64,000 bases of DNA, from NCBI RefSeq assembly GCF_024586455.1, contig NC_065923.1, positions 36,132,370-36,196,369 on the forward strand, written 5' to 3'. Source of the DNA: Bactrocera neohumeralis (Eukaryota > Arthropoda > Insecta > Diptera > Tephritidae). This document shows, piece by piece, positions 48,313 through 59,490 of the stretch. How positions within the stretch are numbered: the stretch's first letter is position 1; every line of letters begins with the position of its first letter. The notes beneath the pieces are model-generated. The model was not told the origin of the DNA and did not search any database. It saw only the letters and a program-made list of their open reading frames with translations. Both the position numbers and the translations under genes were made by a program.

Positions 48313-50465
48313 ACAAGTAAGGAAGGGCTAAGTTCGGGTGTCACCGAACATTTTATACTCTCGCATGGTAAAATGATAATCGAAATTTCATAATACGTCA
48401 TTAACATATTTTTCAAATACCGTATTTTTGTAAACTTTTATTCCGCTATCATCATTGGTTCCTAATGTTTATACTCGTATTATACAGAGAAGGCATCAGA
48501 TGGAATTCAAAATAGCTTTATATTGGAAGAGGGCGTGGTTGTGAACCGATTTCACCCATATTTCGTACATGTCATCAGGGTGTTAAGAAAATATTATGTA
48601 CCGAATTTCATTGAAATCGGTCTAGTAGCTCCTGAGATATGGTTCTTGGTCCATAAGTGGGCGGCGCCACGCCCATTTTCAATTTTTAAAAAAAGCCTGG
48701 GTGCAGCTTCCTTCTGCCACTTCTTCCGTAAAATTTAGTGTTTCTGACGTTTTTTGTTAGTCGGTTAACGCACTTTTAGTGATTTTGAACATAACCTTTG
48801 TATGGGAGGTGGGCGTGGTTATTATCCGATTTCTTCCATTTTTGAACTGTATATGGAAATACCTGAAGAAAACGACTCTGTAGACTTTGGTTGACATAGC
48901 TATAGTAGTTTCCGAGATGTGTACAAAAAACTTAGTAGGGGGTGGGGCCACGCCCACTTTTCCAAAAAAATTACTTCCAAATATGCCACTCCCTAATGCG
49001 ATCCTTTGTGCCAAATTTCACTTTAATATCTTTATTTATGGCTTAGTTATGACACTTTATAGGTTTTCGGTTTCCGCCATTTTGTGGGCGTGGCAGTGGG
49101 CCGAGTTTTGTTCACATAACGGTTGTTTGTAAGTCCTAAAACTAAAAGAGTCAGATATAGGGTTATGTATACCAAAGTGATCAGGGTGACGAGTAGAGTT
49201 GAAATCCGGATGTCTGTCTGTCTGTCCGTCCGTCCGTCCGTCCGTGCAACCTGTAACTTGAGTAAAAATTGAGATATCATGATGAAACTTGGTACACGTA
49301 TTTCTTGGCTCCATAAGAAGGTTAAGTTCGAAGATGGGCAAAATCGGCCCACTGCCACGCCCACAAAATGGCGGAAACCGAAAACCTATAAAGTGTCATA
49401 ACTAAGCCATAAATAAAGATATTAAAGTGAAATTTGGCACAAAGGATCGCATTAGGAAGGGGCATATTTTTTTTTGGACGCAATTTTTTTTACATATCTC
49501 GGAAACTACTATAGCTATGTCATCCAAACTCTACTAAGTTTTTTGTACATATCTCGGAAACTGCTATAGCTATGTCAACCAAATCTATAGAGTCGTTTCC
49601 TTCAGGCATTTCCATATACAGTTCAAAAATGGAAGAAATCGGATAATAACTACGCCCACCTCCCATACAAAGGTAATGTTGAAAATCACTAAAAGTGCCT
49701 TAACCGAATATATGTACATTAGGAACCAATGATGATAGCGGAATAAAACTTTACACAAATATGGTATTTGAGCTGAGGTAACCCTTGTGGAAAAATTGTC
49801 GTGATCGGACTATAACTTTTCAAGGTCCCTGATATCGAACACGAAGAACTCAGTGCCTAACCTAACATAACCTAATTTTTCACCGAAAATATCGGTAAAT
49901 CTCTCAGACATTTTCATGTAATTCAGAGGGCATCATTTTTATACTCTCGCAAAAAAAGTTGCTAATAACAGTATCTCGATTATCACTTTATCATGCGTGA
50001 ATAAATTGGATGCCCAGTTTAGTGGGAAACATCCAGCACTTAATTTTTAGTATTTATTGAACCATTAACTATGCCAAAGAAAACACATTATTTGTTGATT
50101 AAATAGTAAACACCTTTAGAGTTAACTTTATTGAATTTTCATAAAATTAAAAGGAATGATTGCACAAGGTAATGACGTTCATTTCCGAAGCGCACAGGAT
50201 CGGTATCGATAGAAGATGAGCAACGTAGGTGTCGACGCGGCGCAGTGTGTAAACGAATGTGTCCGCAATCCTTTTTCCCAGCCTTTTTGTGAAGTGGGTT
50301 GATTGATGGAGAGGTGTGGTGAGTTGCGTTGTGTACTGTCATCGGAAGTGTAGAATTAGTGTGTGCCAGTTTTTCCGGGTAGAGGGGGCAGATGCTTAAC
50401 TCATTTAAACAATGCGAGAGTATAAAATGTTCGGTGACACCCGAACTTAGCCCTTCCTTACTTGT
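48313..50465. mobile_element. Fold-back 1-kb repeat, copy 2
   Basis: Left end ACAAGTAAGGAAGGGCTAAG and right end CCTTCCTTACTTGT are inverted. Two head-to-head partial copies of the repeat at 15647 meet near 49105-49113. About 365 bp (48740-49105) is nearly perfectly complementary to 49332-49700, around a loop of about 230 bp. The right arm has a 60-bp local duplication (about 49490-49590), an unrelated insert near 49770-49970, and a solo LTR. Compared with copy B, about 120 bp of flank (55363-55483) is missing here, so this insertion was accompanied by a deletion. Confidence 0.8.
49998..50411. mobile_element. Solo LTR, 414 bp
   Basis: Begins TG and ends CA, with a 5-bp direct repeat ATGCG on each side (49993-49997, 50412-50416). 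The uninterrupted sequence CATGCGAGAGTATAAAA at 16648 in another copy of the host repeat shows one ATGCG, proving the insertion. No second LTR or internal region is present. The 5-bp duplication fits a Gypsy or BEL/Pao element; the clade cannot be told from the LTR alone. Confidence 0.85.
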
Positions 50466-50568
50466 CTTTCATAGTATTCAGTAATGTTGAATATTTTATC
50501 ACAGAAACATATAAAGTCTAAAAATTACTCAATTTAATTATCAAAATAATCGTTCTTCCGCCGTTCAG

Positions 50569-50885
50569 GCAACCGTTGCTGAAGACTGCAATTAGTCGAT
50601 TCTAAGACTTTCTCAAGAAATGGAATAGTTTTCCTGGTGGATTTCGAAAAAGTATTTGGGCTTCCATCCATATAAAATTATTCCCATTGAGGCTCACTTT
50701 CGGCTGAGTGGTGGGGTAAATAAACAAAACTATCGATTCTGGTGCGAAGAAAATCCACAAGTTGTTCACGAACAAGCATTTCATTCGCATAAGTTGACTG
50801 TTTGTTGTGGTTTTTGCTCAAGTGGAATCATCGGTTCGAACTTCTTTTGACAATATTGAACGTGTTGTTCATTAAATACGGCTTA
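50569..50885 (+). pseudogene. Tc1/mariner-type transposase relic, copy A part 1
   Basis: Reads ATVAEDCN-SILRLSQEM (second HTH), FHPYKIIPIEAHFRLSGG, VNKQNYRFWCEENPQVVHEQ and LTVCCGFCSSGIIGSNFF (first catalytic region), then decay. A PIF/Harbinger element interrupts it at 50886, and the C-terminal remainder (ENVLENWVYQIRSCK-like) resumes at 53917-54010. Copy B at 55580-56180 shows the uninterrupted relic. Confidence 0.8.
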
Positions 50886-51534
50886 AGCCCGGGTCCCACT
50901 ATCGGCGCAAGGTACCAATTTTCGGCGTATTTCATGTACCGATAATGTGACCGCATTAAATATTATGAAATGCGACAATCATGGCCGATATTGGGCCTAC
51001 AATGCACAACCAAAATCGACCCAGTTGCGCCGATAATGTGAACGCTATAATGTTTGATAAAGAGCAATAAAAATTGAAAAATGCGCAGATTTTTATCGGG
51101 CACTTGAGCACCGATCGAATACGCCAATCACCACCAATATCTCTCTTTTTCAGCATATTTTTAAGCATTAATTTGAAAAAATTTTTCAATAATCTTTAAA
51201 TTCGAAAGTTGAAACAATTTCTCCAATCAACACCAATGTCTCAATATTTCTCAGCAAATTTTTAAGTATTAATTTGAAAAATCTTTATCAATAATTTTTA
51301 AATTTTGAAGTTGAAAAAATTCCACATTAATCGTCATGATTTTTGAATTGATTCCCGATTCCAATCGAAAAAACAAAATAGACAAAAAGATCGAGTCGAA
51401 GGTCTTTGATTAATCGATCTTCGACATCTCTACTGGTTGCAAACATATGTAAATAAAACATAGGTGCGGTAAGTTGCATACAATAAAATTAAAATGCATT
51501 ATTATATGAAGTAATTAATTAATAATATTTAGAA

Positions 51535-52257
51535 ATGAATTCAGACGACGAAGTCTTTGAAGGTATTATGGACAATGTAATTGACGAAACCATTTCTTCC
51601 ACACCCAGCAAAACAAAAAGACGAAAAAAACCACAAATAGTGTCATCATGGACAAATGAAAGCACAACGAATTTGATACAGGCCATTGAAATGTACAATT
51701 GTATTTGGGAATATTCCTGCCCAGAATATAAAGATCGCGCCAAAAGAGATAAAGCTTGGAATGACATCGCGGAGAAATTTCCAACCCAAGAAGTTGACGG
51801 ATGCAAAGCAAAATGGGCGAATATAAAAACGGCATTCTCAAATGTAAAGAAAAAAATGACAACTAAATCAGGCCAAGCGGCCGGTAAAGCTTTGCCACAT
51901 TGGCCGTTTTGGTCAGCTATGCAATTCTACTGTTTGCATGATCGCTGCAAGAGTAGTTCGTCCGTCTCAACACTAGATGTGGATGCAGATGTAACGCCAC
52001 CACCAACAGCTGCCCGAAGTGACACAAAATCCAAACCCTCTGCATCTAATGAATCAGTGACAACAGATGCAATGGAGAGCGCAATACAATTTTTAAATAA
52101 AGAAGAAGACCACTGGCATGGAGTGGGCATGTATCTTGCACTGCAAATGCGTGAACTATCAAAAAGAAATAAAAGAGCAGCAAATAAACTTCACGCGGAA
52201 TTAATTCAAGTAGCTATGAATGCTGTTTTGCAACAAGATGAGGAAAATTTATCATAA
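51535..52257 (+). CDS. MADF/Myb-like protein of the PIF/Harbinger element
   Basis: Intact 240-residue protein starting at the first ATG. A basic stretch KTKRRKK (26-32) could be a nuclear localisation signal. Residues about 36-135 form a MADF/Myb-SANT-like domain with the usual tryptophans (W39, W58, W75, W94, then HWPFWSAMQF). A Ser/Thr-rich linker and a helical C-terminus follow. In PIF/Harbinger elements the second protein binds DNA or helps import the transposase, and this fits that role. An AATAAA lies at about 52272. It converges on the transposase gene. It is the only intact transposon protein seen in the window. Confidence 0.9.
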   Translation: MNSDDEVFEGIMDNVIDETISSTPSKTKRRKKPQIVSSWTNESTTNLIQAIEMYNCIWEYSCPEYKDRAKRDKAWNDIAEKFPTQEVDGCKAKWANIKTAFSNVKKKMTTKSGQAAGKALPHWPFWSAMQFYCLHDRCKSSSSVSTLDVDADVTPPPTAARSDTKSKPSASNESVTTDAMESAIQFLNKEEDHWHGVGMYLALQMRELSKRNKRAANKLHAELIQVAMNAVLQQDEENLS

Positions 52258-52338
52258 TATGTTGATTTATAAATAAAAAAAATACAATTTATTTAAAGAT
52301 TATGAAAAGTGCATATATTGTGTTAAGTGTCTGCTTGG

Positions 52339-53672
52339 TTATATAAATTTATACTGCCATGGCAATTCGCCGTCTGGTGACATGAAATAGTTTTCAAATT
52401 CTTCACGGATAGTTTTTGCTTCGTTGCTTATGTAGGAAATTGATATATCCTCTGTGGCGCTTTCAAAGGTAGGTATGGAAATATTAACGCGTGCACCTTC
52501 AATAATATTTCCATCCTCAGTGCAGCTATCTACCAATCCAGTAGCATAACTTATATTTTTTGTCATTAAAAAATTGTGTAATGCGCAACATGCTAACGTC
52601 ACTCTCGTTGTTTTATTTGGATTCAGCTTTATTGGTCGTGAAAAGATTTCGAAGCGCTTCATCATGATTCCAAATGCGTTCTCGACTATTCTCCTAGCCC
52701 TTGATAACCTATAGTTAAAAATACGTTTGCTACCAGATAAAATGCGACCAGGATACGGCTTCATCAAATAATTTTTCATTTTAAATGCATCGTCTGCCAC
52801 TAAAACAAAAGGTACATTCATTTCGCGACCTAATAAATGACGAGGAGGTGGTAAATTTAGAGAATCCGTATCGAGGGCATGCTGCAGAGAACATTTACTG
52901 AAAACACCACCATCTGAAATACGCCCGTTGCAGCCGACGTCAATATACAAATATTTTTATAACTGGCATCAACAACTGCCATAAGCACTATGCTGTGAGT
53001 TCCTTTGTAGTTGTAAAACGTACTTCCTGATTTTGCTGGTGCGATCATGACCACATGCTTGCCGTCAACTGCTCCTATGCAGTTAGGAAAGTTCCATAAT
53101 AAATCGAATTTCGAAGCAACTTCAGCCCATTCTTCTTTTGTTGAAGGTATCTAAATAAGGAGAAATATGAAAAATATACATATGGATTTGGTAAAGCATG
53201 TGTTCCTACCTTCAGGTAAGTATTTCGAAGTTGACTGTAAATCGCATCACAAACTTCAGGAACAAATTTTGAGATAGTGTTTGGGGCAATACGGAAAAAA
53301 GCTGAAAGACTTTTGTAGCTATCGGACGTGGCCAAAAAGCGGAGAGTGCAGACCAAACGATGACTTGCTGGAATAGCTTCACGAAAACATGTATCTCTTT
53401 TTTTAATAAGTGGGGAAATTAGCTGCAGTAACTCATTAAAATTGTTTTCGTTCATTCGCACGTAATTTTTAAAAAGAAACTTTTGATTATCAACTTCTCG
53501 AAATTCACGTAAAGTCGTTTCATATGCACCATTAGTATTTCTTCTTTCCAGCCAATTTCTCACCCAGATACTACGTTGTTTAGGATTTGTTTTACGTTTT
53601 TGATGTTTCTTTTTCAGCTTTAATGTTGCAATAGTAAGAAGAGCAACTTTTTTTCTTCTTCAAATAATCCAT
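52339..53672 (-). pseudogene. PIF/Harbinger transposase (frameshifted)
   Basis: An ATG at 53672 starts a DDE_Tnp_4-type transposase. Exon 1 runs to 53210, followed by a 59-nt GT-AG intron (53151-53209), and exon 2 continues to the stop at 52339. Visible catalytic residues: Asp in [14 protein letters not shown] (about 53065), Asp in VPFVLVADDAF, and Glu in SRARRIVENAFGIM. The N-terminal part carries the usual HTH-like FRIAPNTISKFVPEV. Frame breaks occur near 53650 (an A-run) and at about 52951-52960 (a T-run on plus), the latter between the first and second catalytic Asp. Both are in homopolymers, so sequencing error is possible. As assembled it cannot make a full-length enzyme. Confidence 0.88.
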
Positions 53673-54958
53673 GTTTTAAAATAAATAAAAACTGTTGCTG
53701 CAAACAGCTGATTGAGCACAACAGTGTGACCGCGTTGCGCCAATTATCGTAGCAGAATATTTAACGCCGATATGCGCCGATAAAAAATGACACAATATGC
53801 GCCGATAATGTGACTGCTAGAAATTGACTCAATTTTGTTTTGGCATTTTGCGCCGATGTAGACCAATAAAAATCGGTACAAATTGTGCTACTTGCGCCGA
53901 TAGTGGGACCCGGGCTTTAATTTAGCAGAAAATGTACTCGAAAATTGGGTTTATCAGATTCGTTCCTGCAAAATAATTAAGAGTTTGAAAGATGATATAT
54001 TCAGAACGAAACGGTAAAGAATTATAGCTTTTAAGAAAAACTGAATAATCAGTAAAAACCCACTCCAAAATGTTTTGTGAAAAATTCAAATTTTTCTAGG
54101 AAACGATAAATCGGAAAATTGAAAAGACTTAATGCATGATCTTAAAATGTCATGAAAAGCTTTGGAAAATAATATGTCCTTTAAAAATATATATGCTGGA
54201 CTATCATCTGGATTTCAGCAAATTTGGGAGCTGTACGTGGCTAACCGGATGAGAGGTGCCATCGGAACATCTTCTTAATGAAGAAGCTCTTTCAAAGGAA
54301 ACGGAGCGCAGAAATATTAGCAGATTATTGTTGGGAACTTTCCATAAGCCAATCACGAAAATCATAAGTTTTGTTTTTCATATTTAGCACTAGTTATCCT
54401 AAATGTAGCTGATGTTTATTATTTAGTGGACCTGGTACATTCCAAATGTTATATGAGAAAAAAAGTTTGTTAATTGTTGCATCATGTCATGGGATCGGCA
54501 TATGTCTTTAATTTTTTTTTTAAGGTTAATTGCTCGTTTCGAGTATTTGGAGTACCTTGGGATTCAAGCATCATTAATCAAATTGTATAATTTCCCAACA
54601 CCTACTCAAGCAGCATATTAATCTTGCACCACTCGAAACTTAGCTGATTTGTCTACATACACCGCTTGATGTGCCCACACAGCAACTCTTTCGGATCTGC
54701 AAGGGCTATGTTTAAACTTGTTCTCACTCCGAGTCCGGTAATTTGTCTTAATATGTATTTGTTAAGCTAGATGAGGCTTCTTTGTTCGAGTGTGAGGCTT
54801 TTTATATTAACTTGCTAAAGTGCACACATTTCAATGTTAAACATATGCCTCGACAGCTGATTTACCAGCTTTTCCCCCAGGAATTACTCTAAGCAATATA
54901 AGTATATGAATTATGCGTGCGCTTTTTAAATAGACTATAGCTTTCATATGGGTAAGTG

Positions 54959-55058
54959 NNNNNNNNNNNNNNNNNNNNNNNNNNNNNNNNNNNNNNNNNN
55001 NNNNNNNNNNNNNNNNNNNNNNNNNNNNNNNNNNNNNNNNNNNNNNNNNNNNNNNNNN
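54959..55058. other. Assembly gap, exactly 100 N
   Basis: A run of 100 Ns, the conventional placeholder for a gap of unknown length. Sequence on each side is homologous (see 47213-54958 and 55059-57112). Confidence 1.
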
Positions 55059-57112
55059 TCTTTTTTAATCATTTAGGAATGATTTATTAACCTATACATA
55101 CATATCCTGATTGTTTGTAATTCTTCACTGCCGCATGTAATGAACTCAATAACAATCTATTCTTTCAGTTCAGGAGTTGCAGTGGTGCGAGATGCAGTTT
55201 CTTCACATTGTAAGGAGGTTCTTTATTATCACAACTTTCGCTCCTAGCATAATTAATTAGGCTACACAAGACATATGCCATTTACTACACTTATGACTTG
55301 GACCGAACCAAAAAAATTTAAACCAAATCTAAACACACTACCGTATCCAATTGTAATATATAAAAACTTATAGAAATTTTGCCTAGACATGACAGTAGAT
55401 TTGTATCGGGTTTTCCAATAGGTATGATATGCTTTCAGAAATATCATTTCGGCCATTCTTAATATGTCATGATCATTAATTTTCTTTCATTGTATTCAGT
55501 AATGTTGACTATTTTATCACAGAAACATATAAAGTTTAAAAATTGCTCAATTTCATTATCAAAATAGTTGTTCTTCCGCCATTCAGGCAACCGTTGCTGA
55601 AGACTGCAATTAGTCGATTCTAAGACTTTCTCAAGAAATGGGATAGTTTTAAACCACAACTTGGTGGATTTCGAAAAAGTATTTGGACTTCCATCCATAT
55701 AAAATGATTCCCATTGAGGCTCACTTTCTGTAGAGTGGTGGGGTAAATAAACAAAAATATCGATTTTGGTGTGAAGAAAATCCACAAATTATTCATAAAC
55801 AACCATTACATTCACCTAAATTAACAGTTTGGTGTGGTTTTTGCTCAGGTGGAATCATCGGTTCGAACTTCTTTTGACAACATCTGGTCTCAACAAGACT
55901 GGGTTAAGTGCAACAACCGAATTATTGGGAAAAATGTTTGAAAATTCGGTTATTTAAAAAAATTATGACATTAATTGGCTTCCGAGAAGTGGTGATTTAA
56001 CACCATTAGACTACTTCTGTGAAGTCATTGGTCTTTAGCAAAAAATCAGACTCTACTCAAGCATTAGAAGTCAATATTTAACGTGCTATTCATTACATAT
56101 GGCTTAATTTAATAGAAAATGTACTCGAAAATTATGTTTATCAGATTCGTTTCTGCAAAATAAGTAAGAGTTTGAAAGATAAAATGATATATACAGAACA
56201 AACCGGTAAAGAATTATAGCTTTTAAGAAAAACTGAATAATCAGTAAAAACCCACTCGGAAATGTTTTGTGAAAAATTCAAATTTTTCTAGGAAACGATA
56301 AATCGGAAAATTGAAAAGACTTAATGCATGATCTTAAAATGTCATATAAAGCTTTGGAAAACAATATGTCCTTTATGTATGTATGTGTTAGGGGCTGTAA
56401 GTGACGAAAGGGGCGAGGGGTGCCATCGCGACATTTTCTAATTAGAAAAGCGCTTTCAAAGGAAATGGAGCGCAGAAATATTAGCAGATTATTGTTGGGA
56501 GCTTTCCATAAGCCAAATATTCACGAAAATCATAAGTTCTGTTTTCCATATTAAGCACTAGTTTTCCTAAATGTAGCTGATGTTTATTATTTAGTGGACT
56601 TAGTACATTCCAAATGTTATATGAGAAAAAAAGTTTGTTAATTGTTGCATCATGTCATGGGATCGGATTTTTTTTTTAAGGCTAATTGCTCGTTTCGAGT
56701 ATTTGGAGTACCTTGGGATTCAAGCATCATTAATCAAATTGTATAATTTCCCAACACCTACTCAAGCAGCATATTAATCTTGCACCTCTCGAAACTTAGC
56801 TGATTTGTCTACATACACCGCTTGATGTGCCCACACAGCAACTCTTTCGGATCTGATAGGGTTATGTTTAAACTTGTTCTCACTCCGAGTCCGGTAATTT
56901 GTCTTAATATGTATTTGTTAAGCTAGATGAGGCTTCTTTGTTCGAGTGTGAGGCTTTTTATATTAACTTGCTAAAGTGCACACATTTCAATGTTAAACAT
57001 ATGCCTCGACAGCTGATTTACCAGCTTTTCCCCCAGGAATTACTCTAAGCAATATAAGTATATGAATTATGCGTGCGCTTTTTAAATAGACTATAGCTTT
57101 CATATGGGTAAG
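55059..57112 (+). repeat. Copy B of the large repeated segment
   Basis: Starts at the gap and aligns with 47213-54958 minus three insertions. It ends with CTTTCATATGGGTAAGTG, the same bases that end copy A at the gap, and then continues into unique DNA. It keeps empty sites for the mariner and the PIF/Harbinger element, and about 120 bp (55363-55483) absent from copy A. Confidence 0.85.
55580..56180 (+). pseudogene. Tc1/mariner-type transposase relic, uninterrupted copy
   Basis: Reads ATVAEDCN-SILRLSQEMG, FHPYKMIPIEAHF, VNKQKYRFWCEENPQIIHKQ, LTVWCGFCSGGIIGSNFF. A decayed second-Asp region follows, then INWLPRSGDLTPLDYF (third acidic block region), and IENVLENYVYQIRFCK at the C-terminus. Stops and small deletions are present, including loss of the segment between the HTH and the first catalytic residue. 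It is the most complete relic of this family here. TTA at about 56105 is the empty target of the PIF/Harbinger insertion in copy A. Confidence 0.8.
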
Positions 57113-57599
57113 TGTAAGTGGGAGTGAACGCTGATAAACGATGCAAAAGCTTTTCTTGCTTCTTTCATTTCTATATTATCCAATTTCATAATCCCTCCAT
57201 GCTTAGTTGGCAAACCATTTTCCGGTAATTAGGTTACTTACATATACGTCGGGCAACCCAACACGAACATGTCTCAAGAGACGCAGCTAATTCAATGATA
57301 ATTATACCGTTAAACAACTCCTAATGAAATATATTAATTCTGTAATGTTATCAAATTTCTCGTTAAAGCTTTATTTTGATCTGTTTATACAAAATACTCA
57401 ATATGATATACTATATATTAACCCTTTGCAAAACTTTTTACAATATATCAAATTTATTACAAATATAATTTTCTATCCATAATGACACCTTTATAAAAAT
57501 AAATTAATAACCTTAATTAAGCCTTTTAACCATTTAGCAAACCGGAAGTTCGAAAATTTATATATGTATGTGCAAACAATATAATATCAGCAAATTAAA
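57113..57599. other. Non-coding, nothing recognised
   Basis: AT-rich DNA after the repeated segment. No feature supported. Confidence 0.35.
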
Positions 57600-58500
57600 T
57601 GGAATACAAAGAGGAGACTGTAGGGGTTACCGATGCCATTAAGTTATGTCCGATTGATGCGCTTCATATACTCCTACATCAACTGCCCATAGACATTCTC
57701 ATGCAGAAAGTAGAAATATTCTCTGCCATAAGAACCAAGGAGTTAGGCTGATAGAACATGAAAAGTTATAGACATTGCGATATCCTGAACCAGCTCAAAA
57801 CAAATATAAATTTGGTCAGACTATATCCTTCCTTGGTTAGATTTCAATAGTTACTTCCAGGTGAAATATCCTCTAAACGTGAATGGATAATAGCTTTAGT
57901 AGGGGAGGAGACTAATATCTCAATATGTTCCGACGGGTCCCAAATAGACTGCGGAATAGAGACGAGGGTATACTCCGAGGATCTTGTTATTTTTCTTTCC
58001 CTCCGACTACTGAACTCAGCTACCATCTTCCAAGCGGAAACACTAAGCATAGAGAAGGTCTATAACTTCTACTGCATAACTACGGGAGGATGCAGAAAGC
58101 TGCTGGTTGTGTTGTCGCCAAGGATTAATTTTATCGTAATCAACAAATGTAGAAAGACCTAACGTTCAGTGGCAGGTCAATTTCACTTGTTTTTAATTTG
58201 GTTTCCCGGTCACAGGAACATTTTCGGCAACGAAAAAGCAGACTAGTTGGTCAAGTTAGAAGCCTCTCTAAGCGAAGCCAAGGTGGAGATAATAACATGG
58301 GAAATTTAAACAAATAGCTCAAAACGGAAATACATAAATATTAAAATGCAATATAGTGAAGCAGATTTGGGCAAACTATGACAAGACAAGAATTAAGGAC
58401 AGGACAGTAAGGACAGCTACCAATCCAGGGTGGTCGCTATGTGGACAACATGCGTTAAAAATGAAAATGCCCTATAAAAATATTTTCCGTAACTACAAAC
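57600..58500 (+). pseudogene. Non-LTR retrotransposon RNase H relic
   Basis: Broken frames read HQLPIDILMQKVEIFSAIRT (connection domain) and ISICSDGSQIDCGIETRVYS with the first RNase H Asp. They continue with SATIFQAETLSIEKV with the catalytic Glu, then LFLIWFPGHRNIFGNEKAD. Stops interrupt every domain. The layout is that of RNase H-bearing I- or LOA-like elements. It may belong with the C-terminal fragment at 60765-61050, now separated by later insertions, or be an independent copy. Confidence 0.8.
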
Positions 58501-58745
58501 TGGAAAGGAGTAAGAAAAAGAAGAAGAAAAAATTTTCACAAGTAATTTTAGTATTAAATATTTCCTTAGTTCCACTATCCATTACCTTACTTGAATGAAG
58601 TCAATCATGTAGTACCTCAAGGATATTCGGATCTGCGTATAAATATGCAATATTGTCCCCTATAAACATTTAGTTTATATGTGGATGAGCGTGGGAAGAA
58701 ACACTATTGTGCTTGAAAACATTAGTGCAAATAAATACTTAACGC

Positions 58746-59150
58746 GAGTGGGCGCCTTCTGAGCGAATCAACCGCATAAAAGTTTGGCATTCCGCCGTTT
58801 GTATGGCAAAAGTTTAAGTGCCGGAAAACTGTCGTTACAGTAGGCGTTTACTATGTAAGCGCAGCTTCAATTAATTCTTATGTTATATACTCGACAATTT
58901 GTTTGAGTTTATCACGATGATTTTGGTATGTTCAAAGTATTTGCTTCAAAATTGAACAAACAACAACAGTATTGGGACATAGACATAATTCTTCGCACAT
59001 CGCTGTTACACACTTATAAATAACCGCGATTTATTTATATTTACGAACTTTCAATTGTGGCCAATAACTCAAAAAGTTGCCAAACTTTTTTGGCGTCACA
59101 AACACCAAATGGGGCCATTTCCGGCAGCTAATGGTCGCCAATGAATCAAC
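58746..59150 (+). promoter_or_regulatory. TATA-bearing non-coding block, partner of 13763-14150
   Basis: Begins GAGTGGGCGCC, has TATAAATA at 59015-59022 followed by ACCGCGATTT, and ends with ATGGTCGCCAATGAATCAAC at 59131. Distances between the three anchors are 269 and 116 bp, against 260 and 109 bp in the partner. No recognised protein is shared between the two. Confidence 0.45.
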
Positions 59151-59490
59151 CGGCGTGATGATTGTAGTTTGTGTGTTTGCTCAAGTATATCCGTACAAAT
59201 TTCTATGTATGTATGTGATGCAGATTAGAAAACTAGTTTTTAATAATAAAATTTTAGTGCATAATATTCCCGCACAAATCGTTAGCACCATTTTAAAATA
59301 TAATAAATTAAAAAAATTGAAAAGTAAGTAACACAACGCGGAAAATATTCGCCTTTAATAATCTGCAAACAAATTTTTGTTCATTCCAAAGATATCGAAT
59401 TTTTTGTCCCCCTACCGCTCTTAAAACGTATGGTACATAGATCGCTGCACAGTACGCCCGACATCTATGCCGCAAGAAATGCATAAGAAA
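59151..59490. other. Non-coding, nothing recognised
   Basis: AT-rich DNA up to the repeat at 59491. Confidence 0.35.

Larger units (their letters stand above)
50886..53916. mobile_element. PIF/Harbinger DNA transposon, 3031 bp
   Basis: The terminal inverted repeats begin AGCCCGGGTCCCACTATCGG and are perfect over about 25 bp. A 3-bp TTA target duplication lies at 50883-50885 and 53917-53919. Copy B has a single TTA and no insert (GGCTTAATTTAA near 56103). Two convergent genes fill the element: a MADF/Myb-like protein on plus and a DDE transposase on minus, with 81 bp between their stop codons. Subterminal GCGCCGATAATGTGA motifs recur at both ends. Perfect ends and an intact first gene suggest a fairly recent insertion, but the transposase has frameshifts. 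Confidence 0.95.
47213..54958 (+). repeat. Copy A of a large repeated segment, ends at the gap
   Basis: Homologous to 55059-57112 in collinear blocks: 47213-47429, 48232-48312, 50466-50885, 53917-54958. The intervening pieces are insertions annotated separately. Identity looks close to 99% over the last several hundred bases before the gap but nearer 80% in the first block (estimated by eye). The segment ends exactly at the N run. Confidence 0.85.

Noticed and set aside
49855..49885. CCTAACCTAACATAACCTAA as telomere-like or non-LTR tail repeat
   Set aside because: Too short and imperfect, with no adjoining coding remnant.
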